45,034 nt of DNA from Planctomycetota bacterium (GTDB lineage: Bacteria > Planctomycetota > Phycisphaerae > WQYP01). Both the position numbers and the translations under genes were made by a program. Within the stretch, counting starts at the first letter, position 1, and every line of letters starts with the position of its first letter. The notes beneath the pieces were generated by a model. It did not search any database and was not told where the DNA came from. It saw only the letters and a program-made list of their open reading frames with translations. The stretch is taken from assembly GCA_021808105.1 (NCBI GenBank), contig JAKBCC010000014.1, forward strand, positions 1 to 45,034, in the 5' to 3' direction. Positions 9,147-18,200 of the stretch are shown one piece after another.

Positions 9147-11144
9147 ATGAGTTACTTTGATACCCTTGATTTTCAAAATCTGGATATGTCCACACTGGAC
9201 ATTAAGCGTCTTGCCGAAGAATTCAAAAATCACAGCAAACTGCTGATGAAGCGTGAAGATGTGGTCGCCAAGGTGCAGTCCGGCGAATCGCTGGCGGGCA
9301 TTCAACTCTGGTGGGTGGATTTAACCAGTGTGGACTTTAAGGGCGTTAATTTCCGCCAAGCTACATTCCGTTACGTAAAATTTAGCACCGCCAATCTGGA
9401 GAATGCGACATTCGCCGATGCGCAGTTTGATAATTGTGATCTCACCGGGGCAAATTTGACCGGTGCCAATCTTACCGATGCCAAGTTCACCAATAGCATC
9501 GGCGACCAGGCCAATTTCTCCGGCGCGAATCTTTCCGGCGTTACCGCAGTTGCAGAAATCATGCTTCTGAAAGATCCCCGAACCATTAAACCCTCGGCAC
9601 GCATGTTGGACATGGCCAAAACCAACCCCTCCATGGCCGACCTTGAGAAGGCGGGCGTGGGATTACACGATATTGGCTTATCTGAGACCGACTTCGGCAT
9701 GGGTACCTGTAGCATGAAAGGGGCGGATTTTACTAACGCCGTCATGACGAAATCCAAATTTGAAACGGTAGCCCTCGATGGCAGCAATTTTTCCGGTGCC
9801 CAATTAGGCGAATCGACATTTCAGAATTGCGGTATGAAAGCGGTAAAAGGATTAGCTCATGCCAATATCGCCGGTGCCACGCTGACCGATGTGGATTGTG
9901 CAGATTCTGCGCTACCCAAAAATATCGCGGGTTGTACGCTTCAAGCCTGCAAAGTTCAGCAACGCAATTTTGCCGGATATGACCTGCAGAAAACGCAATT
10001 CCAGTCCATGGATCTCGCCGGCGCGGACTTCTCCGGTGCCAATCTGGAATCCAGTGGATTCAGTAAAACAAACCTGGCCGCCGCCGTATTCAGCGGTGCC
10101 CAACTTCAAGGTGCCGCCTTCCAGGAATCCAATTTATCCGGCGCCGCATTTGCGGGATGTGATCTTACCACCACCGCCTTTGATACGTGCCGCCTCGGCG
10201 GTGCTCGCTTCTCCGGTGCCCGGCTAAATAGTGGCCGCGTTTCCGCCTGTGGCCTTGAGCAGGTGGATTTTGCGGGAATGGATCTGACCAGTTGTGATTT
10301 TGCCGGCGGTCAGTTGGATGGCGCTAATTTTTCCGGATGTACCTTGACCGGCGCGGATTTTTCCGGGGCGTCGTTAAAAGGGGCCAATATCAGCCGCGCC
10401 ACCCTGCATGACACCCTGTTTTCCCAAGCCGATCTATCGGGTGCGGACTTATCCCATAGCACGCTTCAGCACTGTGAAATGGCCGGTGCCCAAGTCGCGA
10501 AACTGGACCTGCGCAATGCGCGTATCGACATGACCGATTTCAAAGCTGTCGATTTCACGGGCAGCCGCTTGGGCCGAACCACCTTTTTTAAGTGCAACAT
10601 GAAACAGACCCAATGTGCCGATATGGACATTTCCGACTGCGATTTTTCCGATTCGGATCTGGAAAAAGCGAATTTTCAGAAATCGCGACTTTCATCTGTG
10701 AACCTCAGCCGCACCAATTTGAAATCCAGCAATTTTCAGGGCGCACATTTAATCGACGCCAAGGCCGAATTGGCGGACTTCACCGGAGCAAATCTCACCG
10801 GCGCAAAACTTCAAAAAGCGGACCTGCGATTAACCCGCTTTGAAGATGCAACGCTGGACTCTGCCGATCTTACCGGCGCTCTTCTGGACCGTGCCGACTT
10901 TACCAGAGCCAAAGCCGTTCGCGCCATACTGCGGCAAGCCCGCATGACATATTGCGTCCTGAATTATGGCACATTTAACAACGCTGATTTTTCAGCCGCC
11001 GATCTGAAACAGGCGGATATGCATCGCATGATCGACATTGGCGCAATCTGGACCGGCGCTAACCTCGAGCTTGTAAAACGCACCGACGCCGATCTGGCAT
11101 CCGCTGAAGATTTTCAGCCTCCCAAAGCCGAAAAAACTAACTGA
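9147..11144 (+). CDS. Large pentapeptide-repeat protein in T6SS cluster
   Basis: This 665-residue protein is almost all pentapeptide repeats, from about residue 45 to near the C-terminus, of the form A(D/N)(F/L)(S/T)G. Such repeats make a long, rigid, right-handed beta-helix. One interruption (residues about 138-175, with KPSARMLDMAKTNPSMADLEKAG) looks helical. The C-terminus is short and charged. I chose ATG 9147 over an in-frame GTG at 9129 because 9147 is preceded by a purine-rich AGGTAGAA and begins MSYFDTLDFQNLDMS. It has no signal peptide, transmembrane segment or recognisable enzyme domain. Its place between the DUF2169 fusion and the DUF3540 gene, and its shared repeat type with the upstream protein, suggest the two act together in spike assembly or cargo delivery. 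That role is inference. Confidence 0.85.
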   Translation: MSYFDTLDFQNLDMSTLDIKRLAEEFKNHSKLLMKREDVVAKVQSGESLAGIQLWWVDLTSVDFKGVNFRQATFRYVKFSTANLENATFADAQFDNCDLTGANLTGANLTDAKFTNSIGDQANFSGANLSGVTAVAEIMLLKDPRTIKPSARMLDMAKTNPSMADLEKAGVGLHDIGLSETDFGMGTCSMKGADFTNAVMTKSKFETVALDGSNFSGAQLGESTFQNCGMKAVKGLAHANIAGATLTDVDCADSALPKNIAGCTLQACKVQQRNFAGYDLQKTQFQSMDLAGADFSGANLESSGFSKTNLAAAVFSGAQLQGAAFQESNLSGAAFAGCDLTTTAFDTCRLGGARFSGARLNSGRVSACGLEQVDFAGMDLTSCDFAGGQLDGANFSGCTLTGADFSGASLKGANISRATLHDTLFSQADLSGADLSHSTLQHCEMAGAQVAKLDLRNARIDMTDFKAVDFTGSRLGRTTFFKCNMKQTQCADMDISDCDFSDSDLEKANFQKSRLSSVNLSRTNLKSSNFQGAHLIDAKAELADFTGANLTGAKLQKADLRLTRFEDATLDSADLTGALLDRADFTRAKAVRAILRQARMTYCVLNYGTFNNADFSAADLKQADMHRMIDIGAIWTGANLELVKRTDADLASAEDFQPPKAEKTN

Positions 11145-11158
11145 CAAGGAGAATCATT

Positions 11159-12049
11159 ATGCACCCTGAACTATTAGAACATGATCCGATTACCGCCAAG
11201 CTGCATTTTTCACCCGCTGAAGTGCTCAGGGTCACCGATGACGGGAAAATAAAAATACGCTTTCCCGATGACCCCGCAGAGCGCGAATTCTGTGCCACTG
11301 CGGCGATGGGCTATGGCCAAGTCGCGCAAATCGGCCAACAGGTTCTGATCGCCGGTCAGGACGCCCAATGTCTTTACGCCATAGGAATAATTCCCGGTTC
11401 GCAGAACCCAGCACCGGTGGAAAAGCGGCCTCTACCGGGTGGCGGTTACGCGGAAATATCCAACGCCGACACGCAACCCTATGTACGCATCTTCTCCCCC
11501 GAAAATAACCTGGTTCTGGAATACAATCCTCACTCGCGCCAAACCCGCATTCACGCTGATACCGGCGGATTGGAATTGGTCGCTCCCGATGGCGATATGG
11601 TGTTTCGCGCTGGAAAACAAATCCGCCTGGAGGCTGACTCCGTAGCCATTCAGGCCGGCCGCGCGGTGGATGTCGGCATCATCCATGCTCTTAAGGGGGC
11701 ATTGTCGCAACTGCGTCTGCGATCTGATACTGCAAAACTTAAATCGCCGGAAGTCCATGTAGCCGCGGAAAAATTTAATCTTGCCGCCGATCGCACGGCC
11801 GTAAAATCTTCGTCGCTGACCGGTGACCTTGAAAATATCAAAGTCACCTCAAACCGCACCGAGCTGATAACCGAAACCCTGATCAGCCGTTGTAAGAACG
11901 TGTATCAGAGCGTAGAGGAGCTTTGCCAGCTTTGCTCGGGCCGCCTGCGGATGATCGTTAAATCCACCTGGCATAGCCGCAGCCAGAATACCTACCTCAA
12001 CACGCAGGAAGATTTCAAGGTTAAAGCCGATCAGATTCACCTGGGTTAA
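11159..12049 (+). CDS. DUF3540 protein (T6SS accessory)
   Basis: The 296-residue product resembles the DUF3540 family, which is found with DUF2169, DUF4150 and VgrG genes in T6SS loci; its molecular role is not established. The N-terminal part (about 1-95) is a small beta-rich domain with VLRVTDDGKIKIRFPDD and GQQVLIAGQDAQCLYAIGII. The middle (about 105-200) carries short beta repeats like those of the VgrG needle (VRIFSPENNLVLEYNP, GGLELVAPDGDMVFRAGKQ, IRLEADSVAIQAGRAV). The C-terminal end has VHVAAEKFNLAADR and KVTSNRTELI, again gp5-like. It ends with HSRSQNTYLNTQEDFKVKAD. AAGGAG is seven bases before the ATG. Likely a spike-associated beta-helical piece rather than an enzyme. Confidence 0.82.
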   Translation: MHPELLEHDPITAKLHFSPAEVLRVTDDGKIKIRFPDDPAEREFCATAAMGYGQVAQIGQQVLIAGQDAQCLYAIGIIPGSQNPAPVEKRPLPGGGYAEISNADTQPYVRIFSPENNLVLEYNPHSRQTRIHADTGGLELVAPDGDMVFRAGKQIRLEADSVAIQAGRAVDVGIIHALKGALSQLRLRSDTAKLKSPEVHVAAEKFNLAADRTAVKSSSLTGDLENIKVTSNRTELITETLISRCKNVYQSVEELCQLCSGRLRMIVKSTWHSRSQNTYLNTQEDFKVKADQIHLG

Positions 12050-12067
12050 TTTGCAGGAGTGTTTTCT

Positions 12068-12472
12068 ATGTTTCCAGCATCAAGCAAAGGCGGCGGCGTG
12101 TGTATGGGCATGCCCGACGTTTGCAAAACGCCATCGCCCGCCGGTCCGATACCGATTCCGTATCCGAACATCGGCAATCTAGCGCAAGCGCAAAAAACCT
12201 CCACCAAAGTCAAGTTTGACAGCAAGGAGGCCGCCAATCTCAATACGCAAATGTCGCAATCTCAAGGCGATGAAGCCGGAACCGCCGGCGGAGTAGTTTC
12301 CGGCACCAATATGCAAACCGTGGCGTTTAAAAAAGGCAGCACCAAGGTAAAAATACAGGGCCAGCCCGCAGTCTACCTTACCAGCACAACGGGGCATAAC
12401 GGTTCCAATGCCAATATGCCCTCAGGTGCACAAATCGCGCCCAGTCAGGCCAAGGTCATGGTTGCCTCGTAG
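12068..12472 (+). CDS. DUF4150 PAAR-like spike tip protein
   Basis: A 134-residue protein of the DUF4150/PAAR-like family, which caps the VgrG spike and can carry effectors. The family signature is clear: GMPDVCKTPSPAGPIPIPYPN near the N-terminus, then glycine- and threonine-rich short beta segments (GTAGGVVSGTN, KVKIQGQPAVYLTSTTGHNG). No C-terminal toxin domain is attached; the protein ends shortly after the PAAR-like fold. I place the start at ATG 12068 with AGGAG nine bases upstream (12054-12058) rather than at the in-frame GTG 12059. It follows the DUF3540 gene by 18 bp and is probably co-transcribed. Confidence 0.88.
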   Translation: MFPASSKGGGVCMGMPDVCKTPSPAGPIPIPYPNIGNLAQAQKTSTKVKFDSKEAANLNTQMSQSQGDEAGTAGGVVSGTNMQTVAFKKGSTKVKIQGQPAVYLTSTTGHNGSNANMPSGAQIAPSQAKVMVAS

Positions 12473-12529
12473 AATCCGACTTTGCGCTTGATGCGATTTC
12501 TGTACAATACCCGGATATATATTCCGGCA

Positions 12530-12553
12530 GCGTTCGCGTGACATTGCCGTTCC
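12530..12553 (+). repeat. Leader motif shared with 15266-15290
   Basis: Upstream of the 649-residue gene is a segment reading CAGCG-TT-CGCGTGA, a short gap, then ATTGCCG. A similar segment (CAGCG-AA-CGCGTGA, gap, ATTGCCG) lies just before the kinase-like gene at 15293. Both are preceded by a weak -10-like hexamer (TACAAT at 12503-12508, TATAGT at 15252-15257). This could be a shared regulatory site at two internal promoters of the T6SS cluster or chance similarity. Confidence 0.3.
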
Positions 12554-12581
12554 GCAGATCAGAAAGAGGAACCACGGCACC

Positions 12582-14531
12582 ATGGCCCAACTTACACCAT
12601 CTATGCCGACAGGCTTTCAGGCCTGCCCGTTCATCGCCCCGCCTGATGCGGCGATTCGGCTTTGCGCTGTTATCCGCCTCAAGGCTGATCCCGTTGCCGG
12701 CTGGTTTGTGCCGGTGCGGGAAACATTTGACGCCCGCTGTTTTCTCGGTTGTCTGACCGATCAAGTCGGCACTGTCCTGCAATGGGTTGAAATTGCGCTT
12801 CAAACGCAGGACTTTGCAATGGATGGCCCCGACGCTGTCCGCACGCACTGGAACAATCATCTTCTGGATGAACGATGGAAAAGCAACTGCCAGGCCGCAC
12901 GCAGTGGCACCGAAGATTTCATCATGACAGGCACATGGGAAAACCAACCGCCCATACCGCTGTTTTTTAATTTCACCGCCCGGAAAATCCAGCCCTTAAT
13001 TGATGAAGCTTCCCAGCAAACCTGGAAACTTTGCTGCGATGATGTATTGCTGTCCGCCCATAAATTACCCGCCTATTCCCGCAGCCTGTTTCGTTACCTG
13101 ACGGTTCAATCCACCGATGGCCAGCCACTATTTCTTGCCGTGCAGGAGGACGCTCCCGCCAATGAAAACACACAATATCTGCGCGATGTCCTGGCGGAAC
13201 GCGCCTTAATCGCCTGGAACTCCGCCGGCTGGTTAATGCACATTTCCAAATTCAGTGCACTGTCCGCTGAAGCTTTTCTGGATGTGCTCGGCGGTGCCAA
13301 ATATGACGGCCTGCCTGTGGGCAAAACGCCGGCCGATTTTGACAAGGTCGCCCAGATACTCCGCGATACGGGCGAAATCGCAACTTCCGGAACCGTATTT
13401 CTAGGCCGGCACGGGCAAAGAGGTCGCATCATCGAAAGCCTGCACCTGAAGCTCAAATTCCTGGCCGATGCGGTGCACCAAACTCAGACTGCCGTTCGCA
13501 CGCTGCAACGCCCCATCCTGAATTTACACTGTTCCAGTTTTCAGATCTCCCTGGCAAATCCCGCGGTGGCGCTGCCATTCTTATGGACCGGTCAGGTGCG
13601 GCTTGTTGATTGCGGCGACGCCGCCCGCCTGGAACTGTCCGATGCGCAGGCCGTGGTCTTTACCCATGGCTCAAAAATATCGCCGGGCGTTTATCAGCCC
13701 ACCATGGAAGGCCGGTCCATGGTCACCGAAAAGGCGGCCCTGCGCCTGCGCACCGTGACCATCGAAAGCGACCATTCGATATATGTCGAAGGGACCTTAA
13801 GCAACCTTGATGCCGTTACGGTGCGCGCCGATGATCTGGTCTGCCTGCGTCTGGGATTATCTGACCAACGCGTTCTGGTGGCTGGCTCCGTGGAACAGGA
13901 TTCCGCACTGGCGGTGGGGGAGTATCGCTTCCGATCGCTGCACCAACCGATGCATCCGCGATTGGCTGGTGTCCTCAAAGCCGCCGAGGGATCCACCCTG
14001 CAGCCGGTCTGGATGCAATGCGTTGTTCGAATGGACACCGCCTATGATCTCTATTCTCTGGCCGTGCTGGCCCTGAGAGCACTGGTGGTTCATGCGGCCA
14101 ATCCGCTGCCCGTGGTCGCGGATGAACTAAACAGCCTGGCGCGGCAACTTGCAACGGAATATACGGCGGATAAACCCCTTGATAACCGCATCATGGATAT
14201 TCTGTCGCGTGACAGCCGCTGGAATAAAACCCTGGGGCCGCAAAATGTATTTCAAGCCACCGGCGTTCAAGAACAGGATAGCGAATTAATCCCCTCGCGG
14301 TTGTGGGCGGATATCCTCTCGCTGATTGTTCAGATGATTCCCGGAATCGGCCCCGACAGCTTTTGCCGCGGATACGGTACAATGCCCTCCGCCGCCATGG
14401 CCAATGTGTTTGAACCGGCAGCCGCCAAACTGGATCGGCTCTTGATTCAAACACGAAGCCTGATTGTAATTGATTGGCAGGTAAACCGAGAGGTTCACGC
14501 GGTGATCCGCCGGTTTCAAATGGGAATGTAA
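12582..14531 (+). CDS. Unrecognised 649-residue protein in T6SS cluster
   Basis: I do not recognise the family. The product has no signal peptide or obvious transmembrane helix and appears cytoplasmic. The N-terminal third contains FTARKIQPLIDEASQQTWKLC and a KLPAYSRSLFRYLTVQ stretch; the middle is beta-rich with VFTHGSKISPGVYQPT and LGLSDQRVLVAG. Near residue 490 is TAYDLYSLAVLALRAL, which resembles the alpha-F segment of protein kinases (D-x-Y-S-x-G-x-x-L). No intact glycine loop, HRD or DFG motif is visible, so any kinase kinship is weak. It lies between the PAAR-like and lipoprotein genes and upstream of a clearer kinase-like protein. The ATG is preceded by GAGGA eleven bases upstream. 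Confidence 0.8.
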   Translation: MAQLTPSMPTGFQACPFIAPPDAAIRLCAVIRLKADPVAGWFVPVRETFDARCFLGCLTDQVGTVLQWVEIALQTQDFAMDGPDAVRTHWNNHLLDERWKSNCQAARSGTEDFIMTGTWENQPPIPLFFNFTARKIQPLIDEASQQTWKLCCDDVLLSAHKLPAYSRSLFRYLTVQSTDGQPLFLAVQEDAPANENTQYLRDVLAERALIAWNSAGWLMHISKFSALSAEAFLDVLGGAKYDGLPVGKTPADFDKVAQILRDTGEIATSGTVFLGRHGQRGRIIESLHLKLKFLADAVHQTQTAVRTLQRPILNLHCSSFQISLANPAVALPFLWTGQVRLVDCGDAARLELSDAQAVVFTHGSKISPGVYQPTMEGRSMVTEKAALRLRTVTIESDHSIYVEGTLSNLDAVTVRADDLVCLRLGLSDQRVLVAGSVEQDSALAVGEYRFRSLHQPMHPRLAGVLKAAEGSTLQPVWMQCVVRMDTAYDLYSLAVLALRALVVHAANPLPVVADELNSLARQLATEYTADKPLDNRIMDILSRDSRWNKTLGPQNVFQATGVQEQDSELIPSRLWADILSLIVQMIPGIGPDSFCRGYGTMPSAAMANVFEPAAAKLDRLLIQTRSLIVIDWQVNREVHAVIRRFQMGM

Positions 14532-14573
14532 TACCATTGCCGCCCTGATGGATCGTGAGAAAAAGGACGCACT

Positions 14574-15113
14574 ATGAAATGTACTTCGCAAAGTAGAGCA
14601 CTTGCTGGTGCCATGCTGATGGTGCTGCTGCTGGGTTTGACCGCCTGCTCCAGCGGGCCGATTGACCGCAATACGCAGTTCACCCTCGGCCAGAGCTTGC
14701 AGGTTAATAATCAATCCACCAGCACCATTGCCGTGGATCTCGTGGGTGTGAACGCCACGGATTATAAACGCTGGTATAACTATTCCATGACCCGGTACTT
14801 TTCCGCCGGTGATCTGCTCCGCTCCGGTGCACTCAAAGCCACGCTTAACTTTACTCCCGGTTCGTCCGCCCAAGTCGTATTCTCCAAACACAATCCAATA
14901 TGGAAGCAATGGAAGAAAAATGGCGACACCTCTCTGTTTGTACTGGCTCAGTTGCCGGGAATTCGTCAGGATATGCCCGGCCCGGAAGATCCGCGTCGGC
15001 TGATCCTGCCGCTGAAAAAATCACGCTGGCCCGGATCGGCCAATCCAATCAAAATTTTAATTAAAAACAGCGGCGTGGTGTGCCAAACGCCCCCTAAGCC
15101 GAAAAAAAGCTAA
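14574..15113 (+). CDS. TssJ-like T6SS outer-membrane lipoprotein
   Basis: The 179-residue product starts with a lipoprotein signal peptide: a hydrophobic core and lipobox LTAC with the acylated cysteine at residue 25, followed by Ser, which suggests outer-membrane sorting. After it come LQVNNQSTSTIAVDLVGVN and WYNYSMTRYFSAGD, a beta-sandwich-like pattern, and then LFVLAQLPG and PIKILIKNSG. TssJ anchors the T6SS membrane complex on the inner face of the outer membrane and is a small lipoprotein of this size. The match to classical TssJ is loose, so the name rests on size, lipobox, fold-like pattern and position in the cluster. The gene begins 42 bp after the preceding stop. Confidence 0.65.
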   Translation: MKCTSQSRALAGAMLMVLLLGLTACSSGPIDRNTQFTLGQSLQVNNQSTSTIAVDLVGVNATDYKRWYNYSMTRYFSAGDLLRSGALKATLNFTPGSSAQVVFSKHNPIWKQWKKNGDTSLFVLAQLPGIRQDMPGPEDPRRLILPLKKSRWPGSANPIKILIKNSGVVCQTPPKPKKS

Positions 15114-15265
15114 AGCGGTATGCAGCGGGTATCGCGTAATTTCCCAAGGCTCGGCTTGCATTCCATCACATAGCCGCCGGCTATGCCGATGGTATCAGCC
15201 GGGCCTGCAGCGCAAAGCGGGAGGTTATTTCGGCACTGTTGTGAAGCATGGTATAGTCGTTCCCG

Positions 15266-15290
15266 CCAGCGAACGCGTGATGGAATTGCC
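15266..15290 (+). repeat. Leader motif shared with 12530-12553
   Basis: Second copy of the short upstream motif (CAGCG-AA-CGCGTGA, gap, ATTGCCG) a few bases before the GTG start at 15293. The 179-bp gap before this gene (15114-15292) also contains a 17-base palindrome (CATAGCC-GCC-GGCTATG) without a T-run. It therefore probably marks a new transcription or regulation point rather than a simple terminator. Confidence 0.3.
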
Positions 15291-15292
15291 GG

Positions 15293-18200
15293 GTGCCTAA
15301 TTTCGGTCCATATCAAACCGATCACATCATAGGCCGGCAGGCCATGGCGATATGCTATGCGCTGGAAAGTTCCGAATCTCCCGCCAAAATTATCCTGGCT
15401 TTTAATCCACCGGATGATCTGTGGAATGCCACGCGTCAACGCGCAGCTCAGTCCAACTTTATCGCCCGTTATGACTTTCAAAAACTAATTGCCCAGGAAT
15501 CAGCGCTTTGGGCCAGGGTTTTTGACATTCAGGCCGGCGATAACAACTCTGCCTATTGTGTCTTGGAACGCTTTGACTGGCCCCTAAGCCGCTTGATTCG
15601 CCTGCGTGTCACGCCAACCCCCGCTGATCTGCATCACGTAGCAACTGCCGTCCTTACCGCGCTGCTGGATGCACAAAAATTGACTTCCCGCACGCACGGC
15701 AATCTTCGGGCGGAAAATATTTTCTGCTCCACCGGATCGCCGGCCCTGGCCCATATCGCTTTATCTAATCCCGCCGGCAGTGTCTTTAACGCAAATGCTG
15801 TTGCATCAGATGATCTATCGCAGCTTGGGCGAGTCATCTGCGAATTTGTCGCCGCACGCCGCTGGACGCCCACAACCCCGCTGGATCCGGGCATGGCGGA
15901 ATTTAAATCCTTAGGGTCGCAGGGAAGAGCGTGGAGCGAGTTCTGCGGCTTTCTGCTCAATAAAGACTTGCCCGAAGACCAGCGCAATATTGCCGCAGCC
16001 CTGGAGCGTGCCGCTAAGTTAAAACCCCGCAAGAGCCGCAAGCCCCTGTATCTATGCACCGCCGCCGCACTGATTCTGCTGGTCGTCGCGGCATTGGGCT
16101 ACCTGCGGCACGTGCGTACATTGGCGGAAATGTCACGCTTCAATGGTGCCTACGCCCCCTACGCCGCGGCTTATACGCACTGGTTCAAAGCGTTTACAGC
16201 TGATCGCCAGGCACTGTCCAAAGTTCCGGCTTTGGCCCCACTAAATACCGCCTTATCGCACGGCATCATTCTGAATCCGGATGATATTCTTCATGAATTC
16301 ACCGGCCTGTTATCGAATCAGCAAATTCAAAAGGACCTCTCCGCGCATCCGCACGAAGCACAAAAACTCGGCCATGCCATTGTACTGCTGATGCAGACCC
16401 AGCGTATTTTGGGAAAACTGTATACCACCTTGCAGCAGCAGCAGGATCGCTGGCAAAAGCGCGGTTGGAATTCGGCAGCCCAAAGCTTGAACCGCCAGGT
16501 TCTCGCGGCCATGCCGCAAGATCAATCCCTGGCACCGTTCCTGAAACTCTATAAAAGTGCCTGGGCCGGCAAGCCAAATTTAAGGCGCTTTGCCATGAGC
16601 CCCGGCGGTTTATCCGCTCCGCAATGGCTTGCACAAGTTTCTGCAGCCCGGCGCGTAACCATTCTTCGTCCGCAATTGAATACGTTACTAAAACAGTTCT
16701 CAAAAGTTAAAGAGCCGCTGATCATCACCTTTCCCAAGTACGCGGCACACTATCTGGCGGCCACCTCCGATCCCGCCGAGCTGGAAAATCACGCGGCATC
16801 CTTGTTGGCGGCAGCTCAAATGCAATCCAAGGCCTTGGCAGCGTACGGCAAACAAATCCGCTGGGACTTGGTAGCGAAACTGCCTCCGCGGAGCATAACC
16901 CTTTCGCCAAAAAAGTATTTCCCGGACTTGGCGGGCTATCGAAGACTTCCCGGCCCCGATAACGCGTATGTTGTATCCCAGTTTCAATTTAATATTGAAG
17001 CCCGGGATGTTCAGCAGCGCATAGCCCATGCGTTGCGGCTCCCCAAACCGCCCACGGTCAATTATCAGGCGCAGTTACAGGCGTTGCGAACTCAATTAGC
17101 GGTGTTCAGCAATCATGATCTGTGGATATGGAAAAATCGTCTGGACATTGAACATTCCGTCATGACCGCCCAGGTCAATCTCACGAAACTGAACCAGACT
17201 GTTACCGCATTCATCGACTCTCAAATTAATATAAAAAAATGGGTCGCGACATTTCTGGGCTTTCAGCCTGCGGGGAAGCATTATCGTATCAATCCGCGCG
17301 TGCTTCACATTTCCCCTTATCCAACCGTCAACGCGGCTTATCTTCATAGAATTACCGCCGTAATCTTCGCGCCCGCCCCGGCACCGACACTTGCAATAGG
17401 TGCCAACCAGGCCAGTTACAATCTTCTAACAACGACCCTGCGCAAGCGCCGGTGGCAAGTTCCCACGATCAGCAAGCATATTCAAACCATTCGTTCCAAT
17501 ATCCGGTCCTTACTTGCTACCGATTTTTCCGCCAAGCTGCCGCAATCCAAGTCGCAATTCAACCGGCCGTGGAATAAGCTCGCCATTTCCTCCGCTCTGA
17601 TGCCGGCCCGTGCCGCCATGATAAAACAGGCGTTCGCCAAGATTACTTGGTCGGGCCTAAAACCGGTTATCTCCCACCGCACGGCCGCCCAATGGACGCA
17701 ACAGCGTTTGACCTTCCAGCACCTGCTTGCTGATTTCAACACCATTGATACCGCCCTGTCGCAATGCCATCTTCTGCAGGATACGCTTTCCCCCGCTGTT
17801 TCCATTTCCACCCTGTATGCAACCGTCCGGAAGAATCCCTGGTGGACCAACGCACAAATTCAATCCGCTTTGCAAACAAAAGTCGCCCTGTTGCATCAGC
17901 TTGCCGCAATTGATTCCGCCTCGGCTGTCGCGCTTCCGGCAGATTACCGCCTGGCATTGTCCGCGTCTGCCAATAAGGCGTTGTTTGTTCGAGCTATCTG
18001 GCAGCGGCTGGCAGCCATCCCGTCCTCGCCCGCAAATTCGCCCCTGGCTTTAGAGCAGGAAATTCCGATGCAACTGGATCAACTCGTGCACGCTGAATCA
18101 AAGCTGGCGGCGGCTCGCAAACGCGCGTTGCTGGCACAATTGAGGCGGCAATATCCACTGCGTTGGCAGCAGCGGATGAATCAATCCGCGACCGCAGCGA

